A DNA stretch of 64,000 nt from Cyanobacteria bacterium SW_9_44_58 (GTDB taxonomy: Bacteria > Cyanobacteriota > Cyanobacteriia > Cyanobacteriales > Rubidibacteraceae). Made by a program: the position numbers and the translations under genes. The stretch is taken from contig PXPI01000099.1 of NCBI GenBank assembly GCA_003021905.1, positions 1-64,000 of the forward strand, given 5' to 3'. Below the pieces are notes generated by a model, which worked only from the letters and a program-made list of their open reading frames with translations, did no database searches and was not told where the DNA came from. Numbering within the stretch: the first letter of the stretch is position 1; each line of letters starts with the position of its first letter. Below are positions 19,901-29,527 of this stretch, piece after piece.

Positions 19901-22400
19901 CAAATTAAACGGCGATCTGGCCGTTGATTGGAAGCAGTTAGGGGTTTCCGGAGAACTGGCTTTAGAGAACCCCTCTCTAGGCAGATTTAACAGCGATCGC
20001 GTCACCGCCGAGTTTCGTTACGCCAACCAAATCTTCAACCTCAAACAAGCCGCCCTCTTGCAACAAGAAAGCGAATATCGCGCCAGCGGCCGCCTGAACC
20101 TCAGCAAAACCAGTCCCGACTTTGAAGCCAACCTCGATATCAAACAAGGGCGAATCCAAGACATTCTTAGTGCCTTACAACTCTTTGATTTGTCTGAAAT
20201 CCAACAAGACTTTGCCACCCCTGAATACGGGAACGCCCAAGATCTCGATGTCGCCTCCATCAATATCAAAAACGACCCCCTAGAAACCCAACTGCGCCGT
20301 TTTTCCGAAATTCAATCCCTCCTTGCCCAAATGCGGGATAAGCAAGACACAGCAACCGCCATTCCTTCCCTCGCCTCAGCCCAAGGCAACTTTACCGGAA
20401 GTATTTCTCTCACGGGAACGTCATTTCAACCGCAAGACATCCAAGGTGAGTTTCGTCTCGATGGGAACCAGTGGCAATGGGGTCCCTACCAAGCCCAAAG
20501 CGTACTTGCCGAAGGCAAAATTGATAACGGGATTGTGACCCTGCTGCCAGTTCGTTTCGCCTCAGGGGAAAGTTATATTAACCTCTCAGGCACCTTTGGC
20601 GGCCAAAACCAGTCCGCGCAATTGCAAGTCAATCAAATTCCGGTGGCAACGTTGCAAAATGTAGTTGAGGTTCCAGAATTTATTGGCGTCAGCGGCTTTG
20701 TCAACGGCACCGCTACCGTCGCTGGAACACCGGAAAACCCCACCGCAAGAGGAGAACTCCAAGTCAACGAAGCGACTCTCAATGAAACTCCCATTGATAC
20801 CATTCAGGGGAGTTTCAGTTATAGCAATTCGCAACTCAATTTCTTTGCCAAGGGCTTACTCTCCCCCGATAGCGATCCCCTAATCCTGAGCGGCAAATTG
20901 CCCTATCAACTGCCCTTTGCCAAAGTTCCCCCTGCTTCTGACAATTTAAACATCGAGATTAGTCTCCAAGATGAGGGCTTTGCTTTACTCGATGTGATTA
21001 GCAAGAACCAATTAACCTGGAAAGGAGGAGAAGGACAAGTCAATCTTGCCATTAATGGACCCTTCAACCCAGAAAACTTTCAATTGGAGCAACTCAATAC
21101 CTCTGGGGTAATTACTCTTTCTGATGCCAGCGTGGGAACTGCATTTTTGCCTGACCCCTTAACCAATATCAATAGTCGGGTGGAATTCAACTTTAATCAA
21201 GCCAGTGTGGAACAATTCAACGCTGACTTTGGGGGCGGGAAAGTAACTGCAACAGGAGAAATCGCTCTATTTAACCCTGATGCCGCCTCGCAACTCCTTA
21301 ATATTGACTTACAGAACCTTGCTGTGGATATCCCTGACCTTTACCAAGGAAATGTCGCTGGCAATATCAATTTGGGCCGAACAGCTATTGAACCCCTTAT
21401 TGGCGGGGAAATTACTCTCTCGGAAGGAGAAATTATGTTAGCCCAGGGTGAAACCGCCCCCGCAGAAAATGGCCAAGGCCGTGAAAATGGCCAAGGTACT
21501 GAAAATGGCCAAGGCAACAATAATTTGTCCAATGTTGGCTTTAATAATTTGACCCTGAACCTAGGGAAGAATGTGAAGGTCACCCGAGAACCGATTATGA
21601 ATTTTGTGGCCGATGGCAGTTTAAACGTGAATGGAACCCTTGCTGATCTACGCCCCAAAGGAACCATTTCCTTGCAGCGAGGTCAAGTCAATTTAGGGAC
21701 AAGTCAGTTTCGCTTAGCCAAAGGGTATGAACAGACCGCAAGATTTACCCCGTCCCAAGGCCTAGACCCCACTTTAAATGGGCGTTTAGTAACCTCTGTC
21801 GCTGAAACCAGCGGCAGTTTTCGGAATGAAAGCCGCCTCAGCGAACCTAGTGACGGCATTAACGCTAATATTGGCACTTTACAGTCAGTGCGGGTGGAAG
21901 CTTTGGTTCGAGGACGGGCTAGTGAACTGCAACCTGGACAGTTAACGCCCAATAATGAGGTGTTGACCCTAAGCAGCGATCCCAATCGTAGTGAAACCGA
22001 AATTATTGCCCTGCTCGGCGGCGGCTTAACCAGTGGGTTTGGTCAGGGCAATACGGCATTCGGAATAGCCAATTTAGCTAGTTCCACCTTTCTAGGAAGC
22101 TTTCAAAACACCATTGGCGATGCTTTGGGATTAAGCGATTTTCGGATTTTTCCCACGCTAATTCCCACAGAAACAGAAGAGGGAGAAGATAGTGGTTCCA
22201 ACTCGAGTTTAGGATTTGGTGCGGAAGCAGGGATTAACATTAGTGAAAATTTATCCTTCTCTGTTCTGACAATTTTTAATGCAAATCAACGTTTTCAATA
22301 TAGTATTCGCTATCGTTTAAGCGATGACATTTTACTCCGAGGAGCAACTGATTTAACCGATAATAACAGTTTCATTATTGAGTATGAAACGCGTTTTTAA
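16917..22400 (+). CDS. TamB-like translocation/assembly module protein (1827 aa)
   Basis: N-terminal TM anchor, long beta-repetitive AsmA/TamB-like body, C-terminal RGRASELQPG..LTLSSDPNRSETEIIALLGGGL...IGDALGLSDFRIFPTL..IRYRLSDDILLRGATDL..FIIEYETRF. Confidence 0.92.
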   Translation: MTSNHNMQLESSSNPEEVQSEQSPPPKPTPPWWRVLLILILLGLGGGVAYTWYFIYYQLSPTVAKSLSEILSRPVEVGEVESFSLTSLEFGETVLPPSPDHSEQVTIPSVEVDFTPLKLLTQQTLELDVTLVSPDATIEQTKQGEWLTTNLTVQSPGFIEFKLETLNVENADIAVSSRNREGKLKAPVNLTLGQLNSQFRDNNQRIQFELDRLSVANTPGNLNLQGEARLESGEVDLAVTSNKLAIGSLARLVPSPFEKIEGNLDADTELNLSLDGNLPSFQGTAEFNEVNAKVDQFSTSITDTNAQLRLAEQDIVVENFTTQFGGIEATAGGKINLAQGYDLTANVKPTPISSLLSAVEIQPDVPVSGTIQAKIDITGALDKPQIDIAASSTQPIQIDQVQFQQFQTALSLQGTELVVENFQATSNTGGQIAAQGKIGLTPEQKIALDVRLQNVSGELIRPYQPNLPSNLGTLNASGKITGALSKWQSLQAEGKATLAIAEGTVTLPQLQLSEGRVQAKIQVNQLKPQQLAPQVPPQFQNPVSGQFRLNANLADFSPEKIRLTGEGELKVPQGEIAATAVTFNEGQLNANFTLTKIPLALLAPQTPPEFNELLSAQLNVNADVEAFDLNQIQGTSSGSLTLTNGDRAQVNLNNLRLNQGNWQGNIQASNLNLYRLVPQLPQQFQNSRFNTQLKAQGTLDNLTPKGITVRGTGEINQLLGGKITADVLRLEKGNFQIVASPANFELARLSNQLQGKVGGQVTVGGNLNNLTPAGINAQANLDFSQGLALIANPLTTRLRWDGEKVILEQAQAKNFQAEGTVAVNLNQQGQEIIEQFDLTVDAQQLDLSQLPLPTAQPVGKIDVKGLADFSGNLTGTLNQPQVQGTIGLQNFAVERFTFDSKMTGGIQVNSQQGIQLNLVGNSQTPDRIQLALSSPQQKQLLPLEPASFVIKRDSAIAQGKRQGQTLQVNLQELPLDLLKDFAPLPKEFANQPASGKLNGDLAVDWKQLGVSGELALENPSLGRFNSDRVTAEFRYANQIFNLKQAALLQQESEYRASGRLNLSKTSPDFEANLDIKQGRIQDILSALQLFDLSEIQQDFATPEYGNAQDLDVASINIKNDPLETQLRRFSEIQSLLAQMRDKQDTATAIPSLASAQGNFTGSISLTGTSFQPQDIQGEFRLDGNQWQWGPYQAQSVLAEGKIDNGIVTLLPVRFASGESYINLSGTFGGQNQSAQLQVNQIPVATLQNVVEVPEFIGVSGFVNGTATVAGTPENPTARGELQVNEATLNETPIDTIQGSFSYSNSQLNFFAKGLLSPDSDPLILSGKLPYQLPFAKVPPASDNLNIEISLQDEGFALLDVISKNQLTWKGGEGQVNLAINGPFNPENFQLEQLNTSGVITLSDASVGTAFLPDPLTNINSRVEFNFNQASVEQFNADFGGGKVTATGEIALFNPDAASQLLNIDLQNLAVDIPDLYQGNVAGNINLGRTAIEPLIGGEITLSEGEIMLAQGETAPAENGQGRENGQGTENGQGNNNLSNVGFNNLTLNLGKNVKVTREPIMNFVADGSLNVNGTLADLRPKGTISLQRGQVNLGTSQFRLAKGYEQTARFTPSQGLDPTLNGRLVTSVAETSGSFRNESRLSEPSDGINANIGTLQSVRVEALVRGRASELQPGQLTPNNEVLTLSSDPNRSETEIIALLGGGLTSGFGQGNTAFGIANLASSTFLGSFQNTIGDALGLSDFRIFPTLIPTETEEGEDSGSNSSLGFGAEAGINISENLSFSVLTIFNANQRFQYSIRYRLSDDILLRGATDLTDNNSFIIEYETRF
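21465..21518 (+). repeat. 3 x 18-bp in-frame tandem repeat encoding ENGQG(R/T/N)
   Basis: gaaaatggccaaggYnnn three times inside the TamB-like gene. Confidence 0.9.
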
Positions 22401-22455
22401 CACAATCATGATAATCTAATCCACAAACTTTTTATTTGGGCAATCGAACCTCCCA

Positions 22456-22690
22456 AGCAACAAACGAAGTTAACCGGATTGCGTATCGCTTTTGCAATCA
22501 AATTCAACAATTAACCAAGGCGGTCCAAGAAAGTGAAGATGCAGCGCGATCGCTGGTTGAACGGTCTCAACAAACGCAATAAGCCCTTGATGAATTAGAA
22601 CGCTTAATTAATCAGTATAAAATCGTGCTCTCAAACAGGAAGAGGAAACTTCCCAAAAGGAAACCAAAACCCCGCAATCTGTTTAAAACG
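22456..22690 (+). pseudogene. degraded ORF (TNEVNRIAYRFCNQIQQLTKAVQESEDAARSLVERSQQTQ*ALDELERLINQYK)
   Basis: coding-like helical peptide across an in-frame TAA, no start codon seen. Confidence 0.4.
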
Positions 22691-22746
22691 TTAAAATTAG
22701 ACTAAGATCAATTTTTTTGTGAATTTATTTTTCGTGTTTCTATTCT

Positions 22747-22944
22747 ATGTTCTTAAGCGAACTAACACCAATCTTTCAAGAATTTACCCAACAACCCATG
22801 AGCTTTCTAGGAGGATTAGTTTCTGGGAGCTTGCGCCTCAACCCGAACCAAGAGCCTCTCAAAAGTTGGCTAGCTCAGCAAGGCGGGGGCCAGACAACGT
22901 CGTCTCCAAGCAATCGGCCGCCCCAAGCCATTAATATCGAATAA
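22747..22944 (+). CDS. small hypothetical protein (65 aa)
   Basis: FLSELTPIFQEFTQQPMSFLGGLVSGSLRLNPNQEPLKSWLAQQG, protein-like composition. Confidence 0.6.
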   Translation: MFLSELTPIFQEFTQQPMSFLGGLVSGSLRLNPNQEPLKSWLAQQGGGQTTSSPSNRPPQAINIE

Positions 22945-23497
22945 AGCAGGTAATTCTTCCGATTGCTGGATTCAGGCAACTTAACAAAAAGAGAGCATAA
23001 ATCGCGGGGTTCCCTTGTCGCTGGCAAGGGAAATTATTACAATTTTGCTAGGTTTTTCCGTTGGAAAGGGGAGCCTCTCTGTTAGGGAAATCCCCATGGG
23101 ATCTGGTTATCAAGGAGTTTTTAGTGTGGGATCGCTAGTGCTTTTTCAGTGCGAATTTATTAGGAATGTGCTAAAAGAGTTAAACAGTGGCAATTTATTC
23201 GGTGATTAAAAAAAATGAAGCAATGACGATAAATAGAAAGATGGGAGAACTCTCATTTGATGGCAAAAATTGCTTCTAATTCGATAAGTGATCAATGTAA
23301 CTGACCGTCAAGTTGCCATTTTTGTAAGAAAGGCTACAATCATGGCTAGGTCTTTCCTGTTACCCCCTCCTGTTAGCAACCCGGAATGAGATTGCTGGGC
23401 CTTTAAGGGAATGGACAGGAAAAACGTTAATGGCATCTTAATCAATGATCAATCATCATTTTCTGATGAAAACAGCAACAAGTAAAAGGAAAACGGC

Positions 23498-24706
23498 ATG
23501 ATGCAGGTAAACGCAGTAACCAGCCAACAAGATAAAAACGAACTCGAACGCTTAATTGAAGAGCAAAGTCAAGAAGTGGCTCAAGGCAATTCCATTGAAG
23601 TTGAAGTGGAACCGGCAGATTCTGACTTGGAAAAGGAGGCCGAGTTAGAAAAGGAGGCGATGTTAGAGACGACAGAACTGCCGGAAGGAACGTTGCAAAA
23701 ACCGGCGGAAAATGCCTCTGCGGAAAATGCCTCTCAAGATGAAACCCAAAAAAAGTCTTACACCGAAGACTCCATCCGTCTTTACCTGCAAGAAATCGGT
23801 CGGATTCGGCTGTTACGGGCTGATGAAGAAATTGAATTGGCTCGAAAAATTGCTGATTTATTAGAGCTGGAACGCACTCGCACCGAATTGCAAGCCACGA
23901 TTGGTTATGAGCCTACTATCGAAGAGTGGGCGCAAGAGGTGGATATGCCTTTACAGAAATTTCGCCGGCGCTTGATGCTGGGGCGCAGAGCGAAAGAGAA
24001 AATGGTGCAGTCCAACTTGCGTCTCGTGGTTTCCATTGCGAAGAAATACATGAATCGCGGTTTATCGTTTCAGGATTTAATTCAAGAAGGATCATTGGGC
24101 TTGATTCGGGCAGCGGAAAAGTTTGATCATGAAAAAGGCTATAAGTTTTCCACCTACGCAACGTGGTGGATTCGACAAGCAATTACCCGCGCGATCGCGG
24201 ATCAATCGCGAACTATCCGTCTCCCAGTTCACCTCTACGAAACAATTTCTCGCATCAAGAAAACTACGAAAGTCCTCTCCCAAGAATTGGGACGCAAGCC
24301 GACCGAAGAAGAAATTGCCGAACGCATGGAAATGACCATCGAAAAATTAAGATTTATTGCGAAGTCGGCTCAGCTTCCCATCTCGTTAGAAACCCCCATT
24401 GGCAAAGAAGAAGACTCTCGCTTAGGCGATTTTATTGAAGCTGACGGGGAAACCCCTGAAGATGAAGTTTCCAAGAGTTTACTGCGAGAAGATTTAGAAG
24501 ATGTTCTCGATACCTTGAGCCCGCGAGAAAGGGATGTTCTCCGTCTCCGCTACGGTTTAGAAGATGGACGGATGAAAACCTTAGAAGAAATTGGACAAAT
24601 TTTTAATGTTACTCGCGAGCGCATTCGACAAATTGAAGCGAAAGCTCTAAGAAAATTGCGTCATCCTAATCGCAACAGTATTTTAAAGGAGTATATTCGC
24701 ACCTAA
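23498..24706 (+). CDS. rpoD: principal RNA polymerase sigma factor RpoD/SigA
   Basis: [15 protein letters not shown]...[76 protein letters not shown]...[22 protein letters not shown]. Confidence 0.95.
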   Translation: MMQVNAVTSQQDKNELERLIEEQSQEVAQGNSIEVEVEPADSDLEKEAELEKEAMLETTELPEGTLQKPAENASAENASQDETQKKSYTEDSIRLYLQEIGRIRLLRADEEIELARKIADLLELERTRTELQATIGYEPTIEEWAQEVDMPLQKFRRRLMLGRRAKEKMVQSNLRLVVSIAKKYMNRGLSFQDLIQEGSLGLIRAAEKFDHEKGYKFSTYATWWIRQAITRAIADQSRTIRLPVHLYETISRIKKTTKVLSQELGRKPTEEEIAERMEMTIEKLRFIAKSAQLPISLETPIGKEEDSRLGDFIEADGETPEDEVSKSLLREDLEDVLDTLSPRERDVLRLRYGLEDGRMKTLEEIGQIFNVTRERIRQIEAKALRKLRHPNRNSILKEYIRT

Positions 24707-24737
24707 AAAGGATTAGCAATTTGGATGAATTTTAAAA

Positions 24738-24762
24738 GCTGGGTAAGACGATTTTACCCAGC
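24738..24762 (+). terminator. hairpin GCTGGGTAA..TTACCCAGC downstream of rpoD
   Basis: perfect 9-bp stem 12 nt or more after the rpoD stop, weak T tract. Confidence 0.6.
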
Positions 24763-24852
24763 GATTGTTATAATGTTGAGACAAATGATTTAAGAAGGCA
24801 TTGAGGGTGAGCTAAAATCACCCTTGTTCTCAAACTTAGGTCGCAATCAACT

Positions 24853-25005
24853 TTACAGAAGCCCCCAGAAATGGAGAACCCCTTGTCCAGTTAGGAGTTC
24901 GGTGAGCAGCGCAGCCACAAAGCCAATCATTGCTAAGCGGCCATTCCAATTTTCTGCAGATGTATTCCAACCAAATTTAAAGTCATTGCGATTTTCTTCA
25001 GTCAT
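24853..25005 (-). CDS. high-light-inducible protein (HLIP/CAB-like, 50 aa), absent from the supplied ORF track
   Basis: minus-strand translation [50 protein letters not shown] has the [12 protein letters not shown] chlorophyll-binding helix. Confidence 0.93.
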   Translation of the reverse strand: MTEENRNDFKFGWNTSAENWNGRLAMIGFVAALLTELLTGQGVLHFWGLL

Positions 25006-25071
25006 AATAACCTCTTTACAAATCGATATTAGTGCGGCTAACTCTGTAAATAAATGTAACTAAAAATTGTC

Positions 25072-25113
25072 AAAAAAGCAATACGTCTATTCCTTGCAGA
25101 CGATTGCTTTTTT
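25072..25113. terminator. bidirectional intrinsic terminator between divergent genes
   Basis: AAAAAAGCAAT(a)CGTCT..AGACGATTGCTTTTTT, about 16-bp stem flanked by A and T tracts. Confidence 0.85.
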
Positions 25114-25125
25114 GTATGTGATCGA

Positions 25126-25458
25126 TTGTCAGTTATTCGGCCTATGTTAGATAAACAAACCCTTTTTGCTGCTTCCCTCTTTCCCTATTTGGGTTTTCTC
25201 TGGTTTGTGGCGCGATCGCGCCAATTTCCCCGGCTAGCAGTCATTGGTTTTTATGTCTTGTTAATATTTGTGTTGGTGACTATCCCTGCCGGAATTTATG
25301 CCCAACAGGAATATGGAGAATCTTTAGCAAATGTGGACTGGTTGCATGGCAGTGCAGAATCCTTTCTCACTCTCTCGAATATTCTAGTGGCATTAGGATT
25401 TCAGCAGGCGATTCGACGTCGAAAAACTGCTTCTTCCAACCAACAGGAACAAACATGA
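25126..25458 (+). CDS. DUF3593 domain-containing membrane protein
   Basis: LDKQTLFAASLFPYLGFLWFVARSRQFPRLAVIGFYVLL; cyanobacterial family. Confidence 0.82.
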   Translation: MSVIRPMLDKQTLFAASLFPYLGFLWFVARSRQFPRLAVIGFYVLLIFVLVTIPAGIYAQQEYGESLANVDWLHGSAESFLTLSNILVALGFQQAIRRRKTASSNQQEQT

Positions 25459-26210
25459 CTTCCTCTTTTCAGAGCAATCTTTTATCAACGGTTCCAGAAC
25501 GGGCAACGGTCCTGGGGAACCCAGTTCACCTGCTGTCGGACTATCTCAGTTGGTTACAGGATCGCTGGCGCCAGAAGCAGGGCACTCATGTGGTGACTCT
25601 CAATGCGGAAATGGTGATGCTGGCTCGGAAAAATCCTCAATTAGCCAGCGCGATCGCGCAAGCAGAATTAGTCATTCCCGATGGGGCAGGAGTCGTCCTT
25701 TCCTTACGCTTACAAGGAAAAAAACAAGCTCGCTATCCTGGGATTGACCTGGCGGCTGCGTTATTAAAAACCACCGCCGCCGGAACGGCTCCAGGAGAAA
25801 TTTTCTTTTACGGCGGGGTACCTGGGCGAGCCGAAGCAGCGGCTCAACGGTGGCGAAACCAATTTCCCAATCTTTCCATTCGCACGCAACACGGTTATCT
25901 CTCCCCATCTCAAGAATCGGAACTGTGTCAGGAGTTAAGCCAGCGACAACCGCAATTGATTTTAGTCGCCTTGGGAGTGCCCCGACAGGAAGTTTGGATT
26001 GCTCAACATCGGCATCTTTGCCCCCAATCAATTTGGATGGGGATCGGCGGCGCTTTTGATATTTGGGGCGGTGCTAAATCGCGGGCTCCTTCCTGGTTTT
26101 GCGAACATAATTTGGAATGGTTGTACCGCTTATATCAAGAACCATCCCGTTGGCGGCGGATGATGGTGTTGCCTTTATTTGCTTGGGCTTCTCTGGTCAA
26201 TCGCAATTGA
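25455..26210 (+). CDS. WecB/TagA/CpsF family glycosyltransferase
   Basis: VTLNAEMVMLARKNPQL..VIPDGAGVVLSLRLQG..FFYGGVPGRAEAAAQRW..LVALGVPRQEVWIAQH..WMGIGGAFDIWGGAKSRAP. Confidence 0.95.
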   Translation: MTSSFQSNLLSTVPERATVLGNPVHLLSDYLSWLQDRWRQKQGTHVVTLNAEMVMLARKNPQLASAIAQAELVIPDGAGVVLSLRLQGKKQARYPGIDLAAALLKTTAAGTAPGEIFFYGGVPGRAEAAAQRWRNQFPNLSIRTQHGYLSPSQESELCQELSQRQPQLILVALGVPRQEVWIAQHRHLCPQSIWMGIGGAFDIWGGAKSRAPSWFCEHNLEWLYRLYQEPSRWRRMMVLPLFAWASLVNRN

Positions 26211-26212
26211 GC

Positions 26213-26560
26213 TTACCCAGCAACTTTATCTAACAGTTCCCATTGCGAATATTCCACTAGCGCCTTTTCCAACAAATCAAACATTTGCCGACAGTGATTG
26301 TTTGTGTGCAAGGGAAGTTCTTCATTTTTCATTACTAAATTCATACGCACTTGATCGTCACTGGCTGTGGTGCGATCGATTAATACCTCGACAGTTACCA
26401 GTTTGGGGAAAGGAGCGCGATCAGGAAACTCCCGCGCCATCATATATTCGCCTGTATCGTAAATAATTTCTAGATAGCAAGACTCTAAAATCTCCACAAG
26501 AGACTCTTGCAGGCGTTCTAAAGGAATCGCAACAGAAAAGGTACAAGTATATCGAGCCAT
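26213..26560 (-). CDS. hypothetical protein
   Basis: clean 115-aa ORF; no family recognised. Confidence 0.7.
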   Translation of the reverse strand: MARYTCTFSVAIPLERLQESLVEILESCYLEIIYDTGEYMMAREFPDRAPFPKLVTVEVLIDRTTASDDQVRMNLVMKNEELPLHTNNHCRQMFDLLEKALVEYSQWELLDKVAG

Positions 26561-26681
26561 AGTGTAATGGGGAGTAATCCGGTTGAGCGTCTTTATTCAT
26601 CATCTTATCGAACTTTATTTAATACTAATCAAGAGAGGCCTCTGCTACATTGGCAAGAAGCGTTGAAGCAGCAATCCTCCC

Positions 26682-27263
26682 TTAAGAATAAGTTTGTTCC
26701 TGGGAGGGCGACTGATAAAGTTGATGTTCCTGGGAATGAGGCAAAGCCTGGGTTTGTTCCTGGGAAGAAGAAGCAGATGGAGACGATACTGGTACTTGTT
26801 GCATTAAACTGGCCATTTCTAGGGCATTCATGGCATAGTTCCATCCCAAATTGCTTTTAATGCCCGCGCGTTCTAGGGCTTGTTGCATGTTTTCAGCAGT
26901 GACGACTCCAAATACCACAGGAATTCCTGTTTGGAAGCTTGTGGCGGCAATTCCTTTCGCCGCTTCACTGGCAACATAGTCAAAATGGGCCGTTTGGCCG
27001 CGAATGACAGCTCCTAAACAAATAATCGCATCATATCGCCGCGTTAACGCCATTTGCCGCGACATCATCGGCAGTTCAAAACTGCCAGGCACCCAAATAT
27101 AATCAACTTGCGTCCCATGCCAATCGACATCAACACCGTGACGTTTCAAACAATCTTGACATCCTGCTAATAACTTTTCCGTAACCAGATCATTAAACCG
27201 TCCAATAACAATCGCAAAGCGTAAGGAAGAGGTGTCTGCAAATGTACCTTCAAAAACTGCCAT
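26682..27263 (-). CDS. ribH: 6,7-dimethyl-8-ribityllumazine synthase with a Ser/Gln-rich C-terminal tail
   Basis: [82 protein letters not shown]. Confidence 0.96.
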   Translation of the reverse strand: MAVFEGTFADTSSLRFAIVIGRFNDLVTEKLLAGCQDCLKRHGVDVDWHGTQVDYIWVPGSFELPMMSRQMALTRRYDAIICLGAVIRGQTAHFDYVASEAAKGIAATSFQTGIPVVFGVVTAENMQQALERAGIKSNLGWNYAMNALEMASLMQQVPVSSPSASSSQEQTQALPHSQEHQLYQSPSQEQTYS

Positions 27264-27399
27264 AATTAATGATTAGTTATTAGTTATTTATTTGCAGTAT
27301 AGCGTTATCAATTTTTTTTTAATAAGTGCTTTTCAATGAGAATAACTCCCCATCCACACTCGAAGAGTTCGTTGGGAGGCTTAATCGCGCTGGCATTTG

Positions 27400-27552
27400 T
27401 TTCAGAAGCCATTGAAGGCGAATGTAAGAATTGCGCGATCGCGAGGCAAGATCACAGCGAAACGAGTGTCTGTTGGTGACAATATGGAGATTACCCTACG
27501 TGACGCCTGTACGCCTGTTGAGTTAACGATTCAAAAACAAGATTATTTATAA
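27400..27552 (+). pseudogene. possible fragment of an exodeoxyribonuclease VII large-subunit C-terminus
   Basis: AIARQDHSET.. then, after a frame change, RVSVGDNMEITLRDACTPVELTIQKQDYL*; resembles the xseA terminal GYAIAR...VGDxxEIxLxDG region. Confidence 0.3.
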
Positions 27553-27804
27553 TGATAGATGGCAAAAGCTTAAATTCACAACAAATTTTCGATTTTTTCA
27601 AGAACCATTTCAACAGACCAAAACTGAGTAAATTTTCAGGAAACGATTAACTCTCATTCAGTTCCGTTATTTAATTTAAAAACCTGTAGAATAATAAATA
27701 GATGTAGAAATAATAATTGGGAAAGCAATTACAAACTTAAAATTCGTTTTTGTAATCTTTTTCATAATTTTATGATACTTTGTTGCAGCAATATCAATTA
27801 AAAA

Positions 27805-29490
27805 ATGTTTGTTAGAGAAACTGAGTGGTGGAAATATAGCATTATTTATCAGATTTATCCCCTAACCTTTGCCGATGGGAATGGAGATGGAATCGGCGAT
27901 TTACAAGGCATTATTCAACGGCTTGATTATCTCAATGACGGCAAAGATAATAGCGATTCCTCTTTAGGGATTGATGCCATTTGGCTATCGCCTATTAATC
28001 AATCGCCGATGCTTGATAATGGTTACGATGTAAGCGATTATTACGATATTTGCAATACATTTGGAACCTTGGACGACTTTCAACGGTTATTGGAACAAGC
28101 TCACAGGCGAAACATTAAAGTGATTCTCGATCTAGTTATCAATCATACCTCCAGTGAACATCCTTGGTTTTTGGAATCGCGATCGAGCCGTTATAATCCT
28201 AAAAGCGATTGGTATTTATGGCATGATCCAGCCCCTGATGGAGGCGTTCCCAATAATTGGCTTTCCTATTTCGGGGGAACCGGTTGGACGTATGATGACA
28301 AACGGCAACAATACTATTATCATGCTTTTAATTCCCATCAACCGGATTTAAACTGGCACAATCCAGAAGTAAGAGCGGCGATTTATGATGTGATTCGCTA
28401 CTGGTTAGATTTAGGCGTCGATGGATTTCGCCTTGATGCCTCCAGTGTTTATAGCCAGGATAAATACTTTCGAAATAATCCGGTTAAATTTGAAGGTCGC
28501 GAGGACAAATATAAAGATCAGTATCATATTTATGATCAAAATTTGCCGGAAAATCATGAAATTATCCGCGAAATTCGAAGCATTATTGATGAGTATGACA
28601 ACCGCGTTTTATCAGGGGAAACCTTCATTGACAATCGGCTTTATGATTCTCTGATTTTTTATGGAGTGAATAATGATGAATTGCATCTGCCGTTTACTTT
28701 CGAATTTCCCTTAAGTCCTTGGTATCCGGGTTACCTGCAGCGAGAAATTGAGAAAAAAGAATTATTAACGCCCGAGGGCAGTTGGCAAGTTTATTTTCTC
28801 AATAATCACGATTTGCCTCGACATCTGTCTCGTTGGTCGGAATGCAGCATTTGTTTCGATACCTTCGCGATCGCGAAAGCCTCAGCAACCATTTTATTAA
28901 CCGTTCGCGGAACACCCATTTTATATTACGGGGAAGAATTGGGAATGGTCAATCATGAAAATATTCCTTTAGAACAACTCCGAGATCAAGTGGCAATGAG
29001 TTGTTTAGATGAGGAATGTTTGCCGTCGCGAGATGGCACCCGCACGCCTATGCAATGGGATGATTCCCCGCAAGCCGGGTTTAGTTTCGGCAAAGATGTC
29101 ACGCCTTGGCTGCCTGTTCACGATAATTATCAATATGTCAATGTAGAAACAGAATTATCGGAACAAGATTCTATCCTCAATTTCTATCGGGAATTAATTC
29201 AACTCCGCAAAAACAGTAAAGCTTTGCAAAAGGGAACTTGGAAACCGTTGATTTACTATCCCTATGAACATTTAGCATATTTACGAGAAACGGAACAGGA
29301 AACGGTGTTAGTGGCGATTAATTTTTCTTACGAAAAGAATTTCGACCTGGATCGCGCGATTCCCAAGCAGTATTGGCAAGTGTTGCTTTCTACTAATTTA
29401 TCAGTGGGCGATATCATTCCCTTACCGCAATTGCTGCAACCCTTTGAAATTTCCATTTTGCAGTTCACTCCAGACCATGCAGTGCCCTAA
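27805..29490 (+). CDS. GH13 alpha-glucosidase-like enzyme
   Basis: WWKYSIIYQIYPLTFADGNGDGIGDLQGI..DLVINHTSSEHPWF..GVDGFRLDASS..FLNNHDLPRHLSRW. Confidence 0.93.
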   Translation: MFVRETEWWKYSIIYQIYPLTFADGNGDGIGDLQGIIQRLDYLNDGKDNSDSSLGIDAIWLSPINQSPMLDNGYDVSDYYDICNTFGTLDDFQRLLEQAHRRNIKVILDLVINHTSSEHPWFLESRSSRYNPKSDWYLWHDPAPDGGVPNNWLSYFGGTGWTYDDKRQQYYYHAFNSHQPDLNWHNPEVRAAIYDVIRYWLDLGVDGFRLDASSVYSQDKYFRNNPVKFEGREDKYKDQYHIYDQNLPENHEIIREIRSIIDEYDNRVLSGETFIDNRLYDSLIFYGVNNDELHLPFTFEFPLSPWYPGYLQREIEKKELLTPEGSWQVYFLNNHDLPRHLSRWSECSICFDTFAIAKASATILLTVRGTPILYYGEELGMVNHENIPLEQLRDQVAMSCLDEECLPSRDGTRTPMQWDDSPQAGFSFGKDVTPWLPVHDNYQYVNVETELSEQDSILNFYRELIQLRKNSKALQKGTWKPLIYYPYEHLAYLRETEQETVLVAINFSYEKNFDLDRAIPKQYWQVLLSTNLSVGDIIPLPQLLQPFEISILQFTPDHAVP

Positions 29491-29527
29491 GTTGTAATAG
29501 GGAGAAAGTATTTCTGCCGAAACTGGG

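Noticed and set aside
21465-21518. 18-bp tandem repeat considered as a CRISPR or regulatory array
   Set aside because: Uniform in-frame repeat without spacers; a coding microsatellite encoding ENGQG
21341-21985. Minus-strand ORFs within the TamB-like gene
   Set aside because: Shadow ORFs of a long plus-strand gene
24824-25063. 79-aa plus-strand ORF
   Set aside because: Antisense to the HLIP gene, which has the clear chlorophyll-binding helix
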